From: JACVRW01 sp040509755
GTDB taxonomy: Bacteria > Actinomycetota > Thermoleophilia > Solirubrobacterales > Thermoleophilaceae
Direction of reading: 5' to 3'
Length of the DNA stretch: 34,278 bases
Assembly (NCBI GenBank): GCA_040509755.1
Contig: JBEVKF010000007.1
Span: 1-34,278, forward strand
The position numbers and the translations under genes were made by a program. The notes below the pieces were generated by a model. That model was not told the origin of the DNA and did no database searches. It saw only the letters and a program-made list of their open reading frames with translations. This document shows positions 1 through 6,460 of this stretch, one piece after another; the first letter of the stretch is position 1, and every line of letters begins with the position of its first letter.

Positions 1-137
1 GCGGCTACGCGATCCACGGCTATGCATCGGTGCCGAGCTTCCCGGCGAGCCACGGCTGCCTGCGGGTGCCGATCCCGAACGCGCTCCAGATCTTCAACTG
101 GATCGACATCGGCGACACGATCTACTCCTACCCATAG
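1..137 (+). CDS. L,D-transpeptidase (YkuD domain), 3' end only
   Basis: The window opens inside this gene; only the last 44 codons are present, ending at TAG 135-137. The peptide carries IHGY followed by SHGCLRVP, the catalytic His/Cys signature of YkuD L,D-transpeptidases (family pattern H...SHGC.R), and ends a short distance later, as the family usually does. These enzymes form 3-3 peptidoglycan cross-links outside the membrane. The neighbouring convergent gene is also a cell-wall enzyme. The N-terminal part, including any signal peptide or binding domain, lies outside the window. Confidence 0.9.
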   Translation, partial: GYAIHGYASVPSFPASHGCLRVPIPNALQIFNWIDIGDTIYSYP

Positions 138-154
138 GCCGGCCCGCCGACTGA

Positions 155-201
155 TTCGTTGTCGACTTAGCGGGCGCTTGGCCCGCTAACCCGACAACGG
201 A
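155..201. terminator. Long hairpin between two convergent genes, probable bidirectional terminator
   Basis: An outer stem CGTTGTCG (157-164) / CGACAACG (192-199) and an inner stem TTAGCGGGC (167-175) / GCCCGCTAA (181-189) are separated by a 2x2 mismatch; the loop is GCTTG (176-180). It lies between the L,D-transpeptidase stop (137) and the M23 gene stop (205). There is no T-run, so a classical intrinsic terminator is not proven. Confidence 0.6.
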
Positions 202-204
202 CGC

Positions 205-1911
205 TTACGGAGCTGTCTCCGGGGCCGGCACGCCGCCCGTGGTCGACGCGGTTTCCGGAGCCACCGGAGCGGTTTCGACCGCCGTGGTTGCTGCCGTTGC
301 CGGAGCCACCGGGGCGGTTTCGTCCGCTGTGGGTGCTGCCGTTGCCGGAGCGCCCTCAACCGGCGCCGGGGTAACGGGCTCGGGCGCGGCAGGCGCCGGC
401 TCGACCGGCGGAGCCACAGGCGCGACCTCGACCGGCGGAGCCACAGGCGCGACCTCGACCGGCACAGGCACCGGCTCAACAGGCGGAGCCACCGGCGCGA
501 CCTCAACAGGCACAGCCACCGGCTCGACGGGCACCGGCGCCGGCTCGACAGGCACAGCCACTGGCTCAGCAGGCGGAGCCACAGGCGCGGCCGTGGCCGC
601 CGGCACACCGGCCACAACCTCAGCCGGAACGGCAGCGGCGACGTCCGCCGGCGCGCTCGCCCCCCCGTCCACCGGGGTCCACTGGGCCTGCGCCGGGCCT
701 GTCGCCGCCGCCGCGCTCCCACCGGACGCCGTTGCGCCTCCCTGAGCGGTCGTGGTCGCGCCGCCGGGGCCGCCCGCGGCGCCAGTCGCCGCGGCCGCCG
801 CAGCAGCGGCGGAGCCGCCCGGCACCGCGCCGTCGAGGTACCCGCGCGGGTCCTGTGCCTGACCGTTCACGCGAGTCTCGAAGTGCACGTGAGGCCCGGT
901 GCAGCTGCCCGTGCAGCCCACGGAGCCGATGACCTGGCCCTGGCGTACCTGCGCGCCCTGGCTGACCGCAAACCGCGACATGTGCGCGTAGCACGTGGAG
1001 AACGAGCTGTTGTGAGTAATGCAGACGATGTTCCCGTAGCCACTCTGCGTGCCCGCGATCGTGACCGAGCCACAGGCGGCAGCGCGGATCGCGGTCCCCG
1101 CCGGCGCGGCGATGTCAAGACCGTCGTGGTTGCGTCCCCAGCGTGGGCCGAACCCGGACGTGATGGTGCCGTTGACCGGCGACGCGACTGTCGACGAGCC
1201 ACAGCTCGTGCCCACCGGCGCCGAGCGCTCCTGGCCGCCTCCGTCGACCGGCGGAGCGGGGTCTGACCCCTCAGCGGGGTCTGACTCCCCGGGCGAAACG
1301 GGGTCCGAGCCCTGGCCGCCCGCCGGCGGCGCGGCCTCGTCGCCGGACCCGAACAGGTCGCGGGTCGACTCGCGCGCACGCGTATCCAGCCGTTCCCCGG
1401 CCTCGCGAAGCTCGCGCTCCAGCCGTTGCCTTACCTGTGGAGGCACGTTGGTCGCGCCCACCGCGCTCGGCCGCTCGAAGAGCGACGCCCAGGTCAGGGG
1501 CCCGACGATGCCGTCGACGTGCATGCCCGCGCGGGCCTGATAGCGACGTACCGCGTCGTCGGTCTGGGGGCCGAAGATGCCGTCGGCGGGAATCTCCAGA
1601 GCCTTCTGCACCTGGGCGACGAGCGGCCCCTGGCTGCCGAGCTCGAGCGGCAGCCCACCCTCGCGGATCTCGATCGCCCGCTTGGACGGGGTCTCGGCCG
1701 CAACCTCGGCTTGCAGGTTGCCGGACACCGCGGCAAAGGCCATCGGCGTGCCCGGTCCAGCCATCGTGGCGGCCGCCACGACCGCCGACACTCCCTTGCG
1801 CCGCTTGTGCCCGCGGCGCACGCTCTCCGCCAGCGCTCGGCGATAGCGAGAGCGAGCGAGCGAGCGCTCCCAGTACTCATGTGCAGCCAGATCCCGCTGG
1901 GCGGTTGTCAT
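205..1911 (-). CDS. Secreted peptidoglycan-binding / M23 metallopeptidase with Pro-Ala-Val repeat tail
   Basis: This is a 568-aa protein. It has a long basic N-region and a hydrophobic stretch (about residues 41-61, ending AFAA) that looks like an export signal. A PG_binding_1 domain follows (about 85-147, with DGIFGPQT and DGIVGPLTW), then a charged linker. The M23 lysostaphin-type domain (about 244-358) has zinc ligands His262 and Asp266 (NHDGLD) and the HVH motif at 341-343, with His310 in YAH. The last 200 residues are low-complexity Ala/Gly, then tandem PVE/VAPVAPPVE repeats, probably a wall-spanning or wall-associated tail. The likely role is peptidoglycan endopeptidase. ATG 1911 is chosen because GGAAGGGG lies 9 nt upstream, directly behind a c-di-AMP riboswitch. 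Confidence 0.9.
   Translation of the reverse strand: MTTAQRDLAAHEYWERSLARSRYRRALAESVRRGHKRRKGVSAVVAAATMAGPGTPMAFAAVSGNLQAEVAAETPSKRAIEIREGGLPLELGSQGPLVAQVQKALEIPADGIFGPQTDDAVRRYQARAGMHVDGIVGPLTWASLFERPSAVGATNVPPQVRQRLERELREAGERLDTRARESTRDLFGSGDEAAPPAGGQGSDPVSPGESDPAEGSDPAPPVDGGGQERSAPVGTSCGSSTVASPVNGTITSGFGPRWGRNHDGLDIAAPAGTAIRAAACGSVTIAGTQSGYGNIVCITHNSSFSTCYAHMSRFAVSQGAQVRQGQVIGSVGCTGSCTGPHVHFETRVNGQAQDPRGYLDGAVPGGSAAAAAAAATGAAGGPGGATTTAQGGATASGGSAAAATGPAQAQWTPVDGGASAPADVAAAVPAEVVAGVPAATAAPVAPPAEPVAVPVEPAPVPVEPVAVPVEVAPVAPPVEPVPVPVEVAPVAPPVEVAPVAPPVEPAPAAPEPVTPAPVEGAPATAAPTADETAPVAPATAATTAVETAPVAPETASTTGGVPAPETAP
401..454. repeat. 27-bp perfect tandem repeat in the M23 gene tail
   Basis: Two identical 27-bp units (401-427 and 428-454) encode VAPVAPPVE twice on the minus strand. 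Diverged copies continue to about 600. This is an in-frame repeat that can expand or contract without frameshifting the protein. Confidence 0.85.
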
Positions 1912-1920
1912 CCGTCACGT

Positions 1921-1928
1921 CCCCTTCC
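1921..1928 (-). promoter_or_regulatory. Ribosome binding site of the M23 gene
   Basis: GGAAGGGG on the minus strand lies 9 nt before ATG 1911. It sits at the 3' edge of the riboswitch. The CCCC of the aptamer's conserved CTAACCCCGTAGG segment could pair with its GGGG, which is one way ligand binding could control translation (inference). Confidence 0.65.
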
Positions 1929-1929
1929 G

Positions 1930-2078
1930 TTAGGGCCTACGGGGTTAGCGGACGGGCTCGCGCTCGGAAAGTGCGCTACGCGGACTTGCGTCCGTGACTC
2001 GCCCCCGGCGGCCGGGTGAGGCCGCCAAGTGGTTCCCCCGTTCTCCGCACCCGGCGGCGTGGAGACTCGGCGCTTGAC
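1930..2078 (-). promoter_or_regulatory. ydaO-type (cyclic di-AMP) riboswitch
   Basis: Reading the minus strand, the conserved blocks of the ydaO/yuaA class appear in order: GCCGAGTC (about 2072-2065), CGGGGGAACCA (2040-2030), GGGGGCGAGTC, CGTAGCG, and TTTCCGAG followed by GAGCCCGTCCGCTAACCCCG and TAGGC (to about 1935). This matches the family pattern GGGGGAACCA ... GGGGTGAATC ... CCCGTCAGCTAACCTCGTA. In actinobacteria this riboswitch commonly precedes cell-wall hydrolase genes, and the M23 endopeptidase starts just downstream. The class is known to reduce expression when c-di-AMP is high. The rest of 1912-2168 shows no gene. Confidence 0.93.
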
Positions 2079-2168
2079 TTCTAGTACTGCGTACGACTTC
2101 GACTACCTGCAACAACCTCGGGCAGAGAGAGTTGCGCAGCGCAGGCTAGCGGACGGCGCCGAGCCGCT

Positions 2169-2582
2169 TTACGACTCGGCCGCGCGCCAGTCGGCCGCGT
2201 GCGTCCGCTCCTTGGGGAGCAGGTTCGCAAGGAAGCCCAGGCCCACGCCGTACAGCAGCAGTGCCAGCAACGCCGGAATGCCGTGCTGGACCCAGCTGCT
2301 GTCGGAGTCGATCAGGTTGGCGAACGGAGCAAGCAGCACGTCGTTTGCGTCGTCGACGACCTCGCGCACGGAGCTGTTCTGAGCCTCGCGCGCGTTCTCC
2401 TCGTCGGGAGTCGGCGATACTGGGACGACATCGAGCGCAGCGTTTGATCCACTGAGCTCCCTGTCGAGCGCCTGCTGCTGGGTCTTGGAGCCCTTGTCCA
2501 TCTCGTCGACCGCGAAGAAGCCAAAACCGAGCAGGACGATCACGGATGTGACGATTGCCACGAGACGTATGAAGGCACCCAT
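2169..2582 (-). CDS. Small membrane protein of unknown function
   Basis: This 137-aa protein has a hydrophobic segment at the N-terminus (about residues 5-24, containing IVTSVIVLLGFGFFAV), a polar acidic loop of about 75 residues, and a second hydrophobic segment near the C-terminus (PALLALLLYGVGLGFLANLL). It therefore probably has two transmembrane helices with a soluble loop. No family was recognised. ATG 2582 is preferred over GTG 2588 two codons upstream, because a -10-like GATAGT ends 7 nt before the ATG, the leaderless spacing used elsewhere in this window. It is divergent from pyrE with 59 nt between the starts. Confidence 0.7.
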   Translation of the reverse strand: MGAFIRLVAIVTSVIVLLGFGFFAVDEMDKGSKTQQQALDRELSGSNAALDVVPVSPTPDEENAREAQNSSVREVVDDANDVLLAPFANLIDSDSSWVQHGIPALLALLLYGVGLGFLANLLPKERTHAADWRAAES

Positions 2583-2588
2583 CCCCAC

Positions 2589-2595
2589 TACTATC
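2589..2595. promoter_or_regulatory. Overlapping divergent -10 elements (small membrane protein / pyrE)
   Basis: The plus strand reads TACTAT (2589-2594), placing a pyrE start site near 2601 and a leader of about 40 nt. The minus strand reads GATAGT (2595-2590), 7 nt from ATG 2582. No clear -35 was found on either side. Confidence 0.45.
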
Positions 2596-2641
2596 GGCAG
2601 CCGTGTGGCGAACCTGACCCCTGCAGGGCGGCCCTGAGCGG

Positions 2642-3190
2642 ATGGATGACGCTCACCGGCGGCTCGTGCACGAGCTGCGCGAGCACGCCCTTGTCCTCGG
2701 AGAGGTCACGCTCACGAGCGGCCAGACCGCGCAGTACTACGTCGACGCCAAGCGGGCGATACTGCTGCCGGCCGGCTTCACCGCGCTGGGCGAGCTCGTC
2801 AGGGCCGAGGTGGAACGCGTCGGCGCCACGGCGGTTGGGGGGATGACCATGGGCGCGGACCCAGTCGCGTGCTCGGCGCTGGCGGCCGGCGCAGACGTGA
2901 AGGCCTTCTTCGTGCGCAAGGACAAGAAGCAGCACGGACTTCAGCGCTGGGTGGAGGGTCCGCTGCTCGACCCCGGCGAGCGCTGCCTGCTGGTGGAGGA
3001 CGTCGTCACGACGGGCGGATCCACCGTGAAAGCGATCGAGCGGGTTCGCTCGGAGGGTTTCGAGGTCGTTGGCGTCACGAGCGTGCTGGACCGGCTTGCG
3101 GGTGGCGGCGAGGCGATCACGGCGGCGGCAAACGGCGCGCCGTATCGGCCGCTCACCACGATCGACGACGTGTATCCGGACCGGCCCTAG
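2642..3190 (+). CDS. pyrE: Orotate phosphoribosyltransferase
   Basis: This 182-aa protein has the normal length for bacterial PyrE. It condenses orotate with PRPP to give OMP in pyrimidine synthesis. Visible motifs are TLTSGQTAQYYVDAKRA (about 23-39, orotate-side loop), FVRKDKKQHG (90-99, flexible catalytic loop) and the PRPP-binding motif LLVEDVVTTGGST (116-128). ATG 2642 gives the family N-terminus, with no strong Shine-Dalgarno. The stop shares the tetranucleotide CTAG (3187-3190) with the convergent nudC stop. Confidence 0.95.
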   Translation: MDDAHRRLVHELREHALVLGEVTLTSGQTAQYYVDAKRAILLPAGFTALGELVRAEVERVGATAVGGMTMGADPVACSALAAGADVKAFFVRKDKKQHGLQRWVEGPLLDPGERCLLVEDVVTTGGSTVKAIERVRSEGFEVVGVTSVLDRLAGGGEAITAAANGAPYRPLTTIDDVYPDRP

Positions 3191-4044
3191 CCGGCGGCCA
3201 GCCAGGCGTCGATCAGCCGCCTCGCGATCGAGTAGGGCGGCGACAGCTGCACCTCGCTCTCGCCGGCGGCCGCCGCCTCCACCTCCGAGCGCTCGAACCA
3301 GCGGACTTCGCAGAGCTCGTCGTCGCCGGGACTCGGAAGCCCCGCCACCGCGATCGCCTCGAACCCGACCATCAGCGAGCTCGGGAACGGCCACGGCTGG
3401 GAAGCCACGTAGGCGGCCTTGGCCACCTCCACGCCCGACTCCTCCATCACCTCCCGGCGCACGGCCTCCTCGAGCGTCTCGCCGGGCTCGACAAAGCCGG
3501 CGAGCACAGAAAAGCGCCCTTCGGACCAGCGTGCCTGGCGGCCGAGCAGCAGCCGGTCCTGCGCATCGGTCACGCGCACGATCACCACCGGGTCGGTCCT
3601 CGGGAAGTGGGTCGCGCCACAAGCGGGGCAGGTGCGCTCGTGCCCGCCATCGTGCGAATCGGTCGCCCCGCCGCAGTTCGCACAGAAGCGGTGGCGCCGG
3701 TGCCACGCGAGCAGCGACGCGGCGTACGCGCCGAGGGCGGCTTCCTCGGCAGGGAGGTCGGTCGCCGCCTCGCGCAGCCCGGCCACGCCGCCGCGGGCCG
3801 GCTCGGATGCACCGGCATCGATGGCGAACAGCGGCTGCTCGCCCGCGATGCCGAGGAATATCGCGTCCTCGCCGGGTTCCCGCAGCAGCAACCGCCCGTT
3901 CTCAACCCAGAGCCCCTGGTCTGAGAAGACGAGCGCGCGCGCTCCCGGCTCGGCGCGCCGCGTGGCGAGCCAGCCGGGATCGCGACGCTCGCCCGCCGCG
4001 CGATCGAGCTCCGCGCCGGAGAAGGCCATGCGAGCACGGTCCAT
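3187..4044 (-). CDS. nudC: NAD(H) pyrophosphatase, Nudix family
   Basis: This 285-aa protein has the NudC architecture: an N-terminal domain, a zinc ribbon (CANC 121-124 and CPAC 139-142), a Nudix box from G183 to V205 (GFVEPGETLEEAV, then REVMEESGV) and the family-specific SQPWPFPSS at 215-223 that reads the NADH substrate. The enzyme cleaves NADH to NMNH and AMP, and family members can remove NAD caps from RNA. ATG 4044 has no Shine-Dalgarno, but TAGTCT ends 6 nt upstream, so a leaderless mRNA is likely. An internal ATG at 4029 is the alternative. It diverges from the hydrolase gene with only 18 bp between start codons. Confidence 0.93.
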   Translation of the reverse strand: MDRARMAFSGAELDRAAGERRDPGWLATRRAEPGARALVFSDQGLWVENGRLLLREPGEDAIFLGIAGEQPLFAIDAGASEPARGGVAGLREAATDLPAEEAALGAYAASLLAWHRRHRFCANCGGATDSHDGGHERTCPACGATHFPRTDPVVIVRVTDAQDRLLLGRQARWSEGRFSVLAGFVEPGETLEEAVRREVMEESGVEVAKAAYVASQPWPFPSSLMVGFEAIAVAGLPSPGDDELCEVRWFERSEVEAAAAGESEVQLSPPYSIARRLIDAWLAAG

Positions 4045-4049
4045 GGCGT

Positions 4050-4056
4050 CAGACTA
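4050..4056. promoter_or_regulatory. Overlapping divergent -10 elements (nudC / alpha-beta hydrolase)
   Basis: The minus strand has TAGTCT (4056-4051), 6 nt before nudC ATG 4044. The plus strand has CAGACT (4050-4055), 7 nt before hydrolase ATG 4063. The entire intergenic region is 18 bp, so each promoter's -35 region must lie inside the opposite gene. Confidence 0.6.
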
Positions 4057-4062
4057 CGAGCC

Positions 4063-4857
4063 ATGACCGGGCACGCTCGGGTCCACGGGCTCGACATCGC
4101 CTACGAGCGCTATGGCCAGGGGCCGCCTCTAGTGCTTCTCCATGGCGCCCTGAGCGACAGCAGGTTCTGGCGCCGGCAGCTGGAGGGGCTTGCCGGGGAG
4201 TTCACGGTGATGGCGTGGGACGAGCCCGGCGCCGGGCACTCGTCCGACCCTCCAGCGGATTTCACGCTGGCCGACTACGCGGACTGCCTGGCCGAGCTGA
4301 TCGAGACGCTCAACCTGGCGCCGGCGCACGTGGCGGGGCTGTCCTGGGGCGGCGTTGTCGCGCAAGAGCTCTACGAGCGCGCGCCGCGGTGCGTGGCGTC
4401 ACTGATCCTGGCGGACACCTACGCCGGCTGGAGGGGCTCCCTCTCCGACGAGGAGTGCGATGCCCGGCTGGCCGCCGCGGGACAGCTCGAGACCCTGCCG
4501 CGCGACGAGTTCGCCAAGGCTTACCTGCCGGGGGTGCTGGCAGACGACGCGCCGGGCCACCTGGTCGAGGAGCTCCACACCATGATGCGCGACTTCCACC
4601 CGGCGAGCGTGCGAATCGTTGCGCCGCTGATCGCCGCCTGCGACATTCGCGACCGCCTCCCGCGGATCGACGTGCCCACGCTGCTGATCTGGGGCGAGCA
4701 GGACGCGCGCTCACCGTTGCGCGTCGCGGAGGACTTTCACGACGCCATTCCGAACTCGCGGCTGGTGGTCATACCGAACTCGGGCCACTGCAGCAGCATG
4801 GAGCAGCCCGAGCGCTTCAACGCTGCCGTACGCGAGTTCTGCCTCGCGACCGGCTAA
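4063..4857 (+). CDS. Alpha/beta-hydrolase fold protein
   Basis: This is a 264-aa serine hydrolase. HGAL (27-30) supplies the oxyanion hole. The nucleophile elbow GLSWGG places Ser94, with Asp214 (GEQDAR) and His242 (NSGHCS) completing the triad. The substrate cannot be read from the sequence; the family includes esterases, lactonases and 3-oxoadipate enol-lactonase-like enzymes. The start lies 18 bp from the divergent nudC start and has no Shine-Dalgarno. The TAA stop overlaps the convergent DUF2277 stop in a CTAA (4854-4857). Confidence 0.85.
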   Translation: MTGHARVHGLDIAYERYGQGPPLVLLHGALSDSRFWRRQLEGLAGEFTVMAWDEPGAGHSSDPPADFTLADYADCLAELIETLNLAPAHVAGLSWGGVVAQELYERAPRCVASLILADTYAGWRGSLSDEECDARLAAAGQLETLPRDEFAKAYLPGVLADDAPGHLVEELHTMMRDFHPASVRIVAPLIAACDIRDRLPRIDVPTLLIWGEQDARSPLRVAEDFHDAIPNSRLVVIPNSGHCSSMEQPERFNAAVREFCLATG

Positions 4858-5123
4858 GCCGCGTAGCGCTCTGCCGCCCGGGCCTTCGCCTTGGCCGCCT
4901 CGACCTCGCGGTCCTTCGGCGGCGCGGCGGTGACCAGCTCGCCGAGCAGGCGCCCGGAGACCTCGGCAACGGCGTCCACGGCGCGCTCGAAGGCCTCCGC
5001 GTTTGCCTGCGACGGCTTGGTGAAACCGCTGATCTTGCGGACGTACTGAAGGGCGGCCGCGCGCACCTCTTCGTCGGTGGCGGCCGGCTCGTAGTTGTAG
5101 AGGGAGCGGATGTTGCGACACAT
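4854..5123 (-). CDS. DUF2277 family protein
   Basis: This 89-aa protein begins MCRNIRSLYNYEP, the characteristic N-terminus of DUF2277, followed by RAAALQYVRKISGF and a helical C-terminus. Its function is unknown. ATG 5123 is chosen over the in-frame GTG 5141 because the family starts at MCRNI and because TAGCCT ends exactly 7 nt upstream. The GGGAGG between them is too close (1 nt) to be a normal Shine-Dalgarno. The gene begins 22 nt after the 3' end of tRNA-Arg on the same strand. Confidence 0.88.
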   Translation of the reverse strand: MCRNIRSLYNYEPAATDEEVRAAALQYVRKISGFTKPSQANAEAFERAVDAVAEVSGRLLGELVTAAPPKDREVEAAKAKARAAERYAA

Positions 5124-5130
5124 GCCTCCC

Positions 5131-5136
5131 AGGCTA
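5131..5136 (-). promoter_or_regulatory. Leaderless -10 element of the DUF2277 gene
   Basis: TAGCCT on the minus strand is 7 nt before ATG 5123. Transcription would start at or next to the start codon. Confidence 0.5.
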
Positions 5137-5145
5137 CCCACCGAA

Positions 5146-5218
5146 CGCCCCGGGCTGGATTCGAACCAGCGGCCTACCGCTTAGGAGGCGGTCGCTCTAT
5201 CCCCTGAGCTACCGGGGC
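5146..5218 (-). tRNA. tRNA-Arg, anticodon CCT
   Basis: A 73-nt cloverleaf folds on the minus strand: acceptor GCCCCGG/CCGGGGC with discriminator G, T8-A9, D arm GCTC-AGGGGATA-GAGC, anticodon arm ACCGC-CTCCTAA-GCGGT, five-base variable loop, and T arm GCTGG-TTCGAAT-CCAGC. The anticodon CCT reads AGG. No CCA is encoded. The 5' end is 2 nt after the thiI stop codon. Confidence 0.97.
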
Positions 5219-5220
5219 GA

Positions 5221-6414
5221 TCAGCGCGAGACGATAGTCGCCTCGCGCTCCTCCAAGCTGGGCCGAAACAGCTCCGCCGAGGCGGCCAGCTCAACCACAA
5301 GCTCCTCGATGTCGGCGCTGCGCTCGATCGCGCGCAGGTCGTCCGGGCGACCGCGCGTGACAGCCACTTTGGAGGAGAACAGCTGGCAGCAGTCCTCGTC
5401 GGGCAGGATCGAGATGTCATAGGTACCGAGCGTCTTCGCGATCGCCACGATCTCGGACTTGTCGCGGTCGATCAGCGGGCGCAGGAGCGGCAGCTCCGCG
5501 GCGTCCTCGACGAGCGCCAGGTTGGGCAGCGTCTGCGAGGCCACCTGGCCGAGCGAGTCGCCTGTGACGAGCGCGTCGGCGCCCAGACGCTCCCCCAGCG
5601 CGCTCGCGACCCGCACCATCAGGCGACGCTGCGAGAGCACCTGCAGCGGCCCCGCCCCCGCGGTCGCGAGCCGCCTCTGCGCCTGGCCGAAGGTGATCAC
5701 GTGCAGGCGTGAGTCGCCCTGAAAGCGGTCGAGGCGGCCCACGAGCGCGTACGCCTTGTAGACGGAGTCGGGCCCGGTGAAGGGACGCCCGGAGAAGTGG
5801 ACGAAGTCGCAACGCAGTCCGCGCTTCATCATCCGGTGGGCGGCCACCGGCGAGTCGATGCCGCCTGACAGCAGGACGAGAGCGCGGCCGCTCGTCCCGA
5901 CGGGGAGCCCGCCGGCGCCGCGCAGGCGCTCGGTCGACACGAGGATGTCCTTGTGGTCGACTTCCACGAACACCTCCAGGTCGGGGGACGTGAGGTCTAC
6001 GGAGAGGCCGAGCCGCAGGCGGACCGCGTCGCCGATCACCCGCGCGAGCTCGATCGAGCGCAGCGCGAAGCCCTTGTCGCGGCGGCGGGGACGAACCGCG
6101 AAGGTGCTCCCGGGGCGTCCGCGCAGCAGCTCGACAGCGGCGTCGATCGCCGCCGTGGCGTCGCGCTCGCAGCGAAGCGCCGGTTGGACGACGGCCACGC
6201 CCGACAGGTCGAGACAGCGCTCGATCAGGGTCCCCTCGTCCACCTCGCCGCTCACGATGAAGACCCCTCCCCGGTGCCGGATCTCGAGTGGGCCGAGGTC
6301 GGCGCACATTCGCCGCAGGTTGCGCTCCAGCGCGCCGACGAACTGGGGCCGGTTGCGGCCTTTCAGGGTCAGCTCACCGAACTTCAGCAGCACGCAGCGC
6401 CGCGGTGCCTCCAT
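5221..6414 (-). CDS. thiI: tRNA 4-thiouridine sulfurtransferase
   Basis: This 397-aa protein begins MEAPRRCVLLKFGELTLKGR, the typical ThiI start. A ferredoxin-like/THUMP region follows (about 20-160), then an ATP-pyrophosphatase domain with the PP-loop SGGIDS (183-188) and a conserved DEDCC (339-343). The enzyme adenylates U8 of tRNA for 4-thiouridine formation and can feed thiamine synthesis. There is no C-terminal rhodanese domain, as in Bacillus-type ThiI, so a separate sulfur donor is expected. The frame is open further upstream to 6831, but those codons run over the neighbouring gene. The tRNA-Arg gene starts 2 nt behind the stop codon. Confidence 0.95.
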   Translation of the reverse strand: MEAPRRCVLLKFGELTLKGRNRPQFVGALERNLRRMCADLGPLEIRHRGGVFIVSGEVDEGTLIERCLDLSGVAVVQPALRCERDATAAIDAAVELLRGRPGSTFAVRPRRRDKGFALRSIELARVIGDAVRLRLGLSVDLTSPDLEVFVEVDHKDILVSTERLRGAGGLPVGTSGRALVLLSGGIDSPVAAHRMMKRGLRCDFVHFSGRPFTGPDSVYKAYALVGRLDRFQGDSRLHVITFGQAQRRLATAGAGPLQVLSQRRLMVRVASALGERLGADALVTGDSLGQVASQTLPNLALVEDAAELPLLRPLIDRDKSEIVAIAKTLGTYDISILPDEDCCQLFSSKVAVTRGRPDDLRAIERSADIEELVVELAASAELFRPSLEEREATIVSR

Positions 6415-6430
6415 GTCCAGGAGAAAGTAC

Positions 6431-6455
6431 CGCGCCGGGAGGCCGCCCGGGCGCG
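6431..6455. terminator. GC-rich hairpin between the unknown gene and thiI
   Basis: CGCGCC-GGG (6431-6439) pairs with CCC-GGCGCG (6446-6448, 6450-6455), with one bulged base and a 6-nt loop. On the minus strand it is followed by GTACTTTCTCC. It could attenuate read-through into thiI. TACTTT, 9 nt before ATG 6414, could equally be a separate thiI -10. Confidence 0.4.
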
Positions 6456-6460
6456 AGTCT

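Noticed and set aside
394..606. Tandem repeats as a CRISPR array
   Set aside because: The repeats are contiguous and coding, with no spacers and no cas genes.
239..745. Long plus-strand ORF with Gly/Ser/Thr/Ala repeats (STGGATGATSTG type)
   Set aside because: It is antisense to the Pro/Val/Ala repeat tail of the M23 protein; the repeat gives low-complexity open frames on both strands, and there is no start signal.
3069..5207. 712-codon plus-strand open frame across pyrE, nudC and the hydrolase
   Set aside because: It is composed of Arg/Pro/Ala-rich noise typical of the wrong frame in GC-rich DNA; three clearly homologous genes occupy the same bases.
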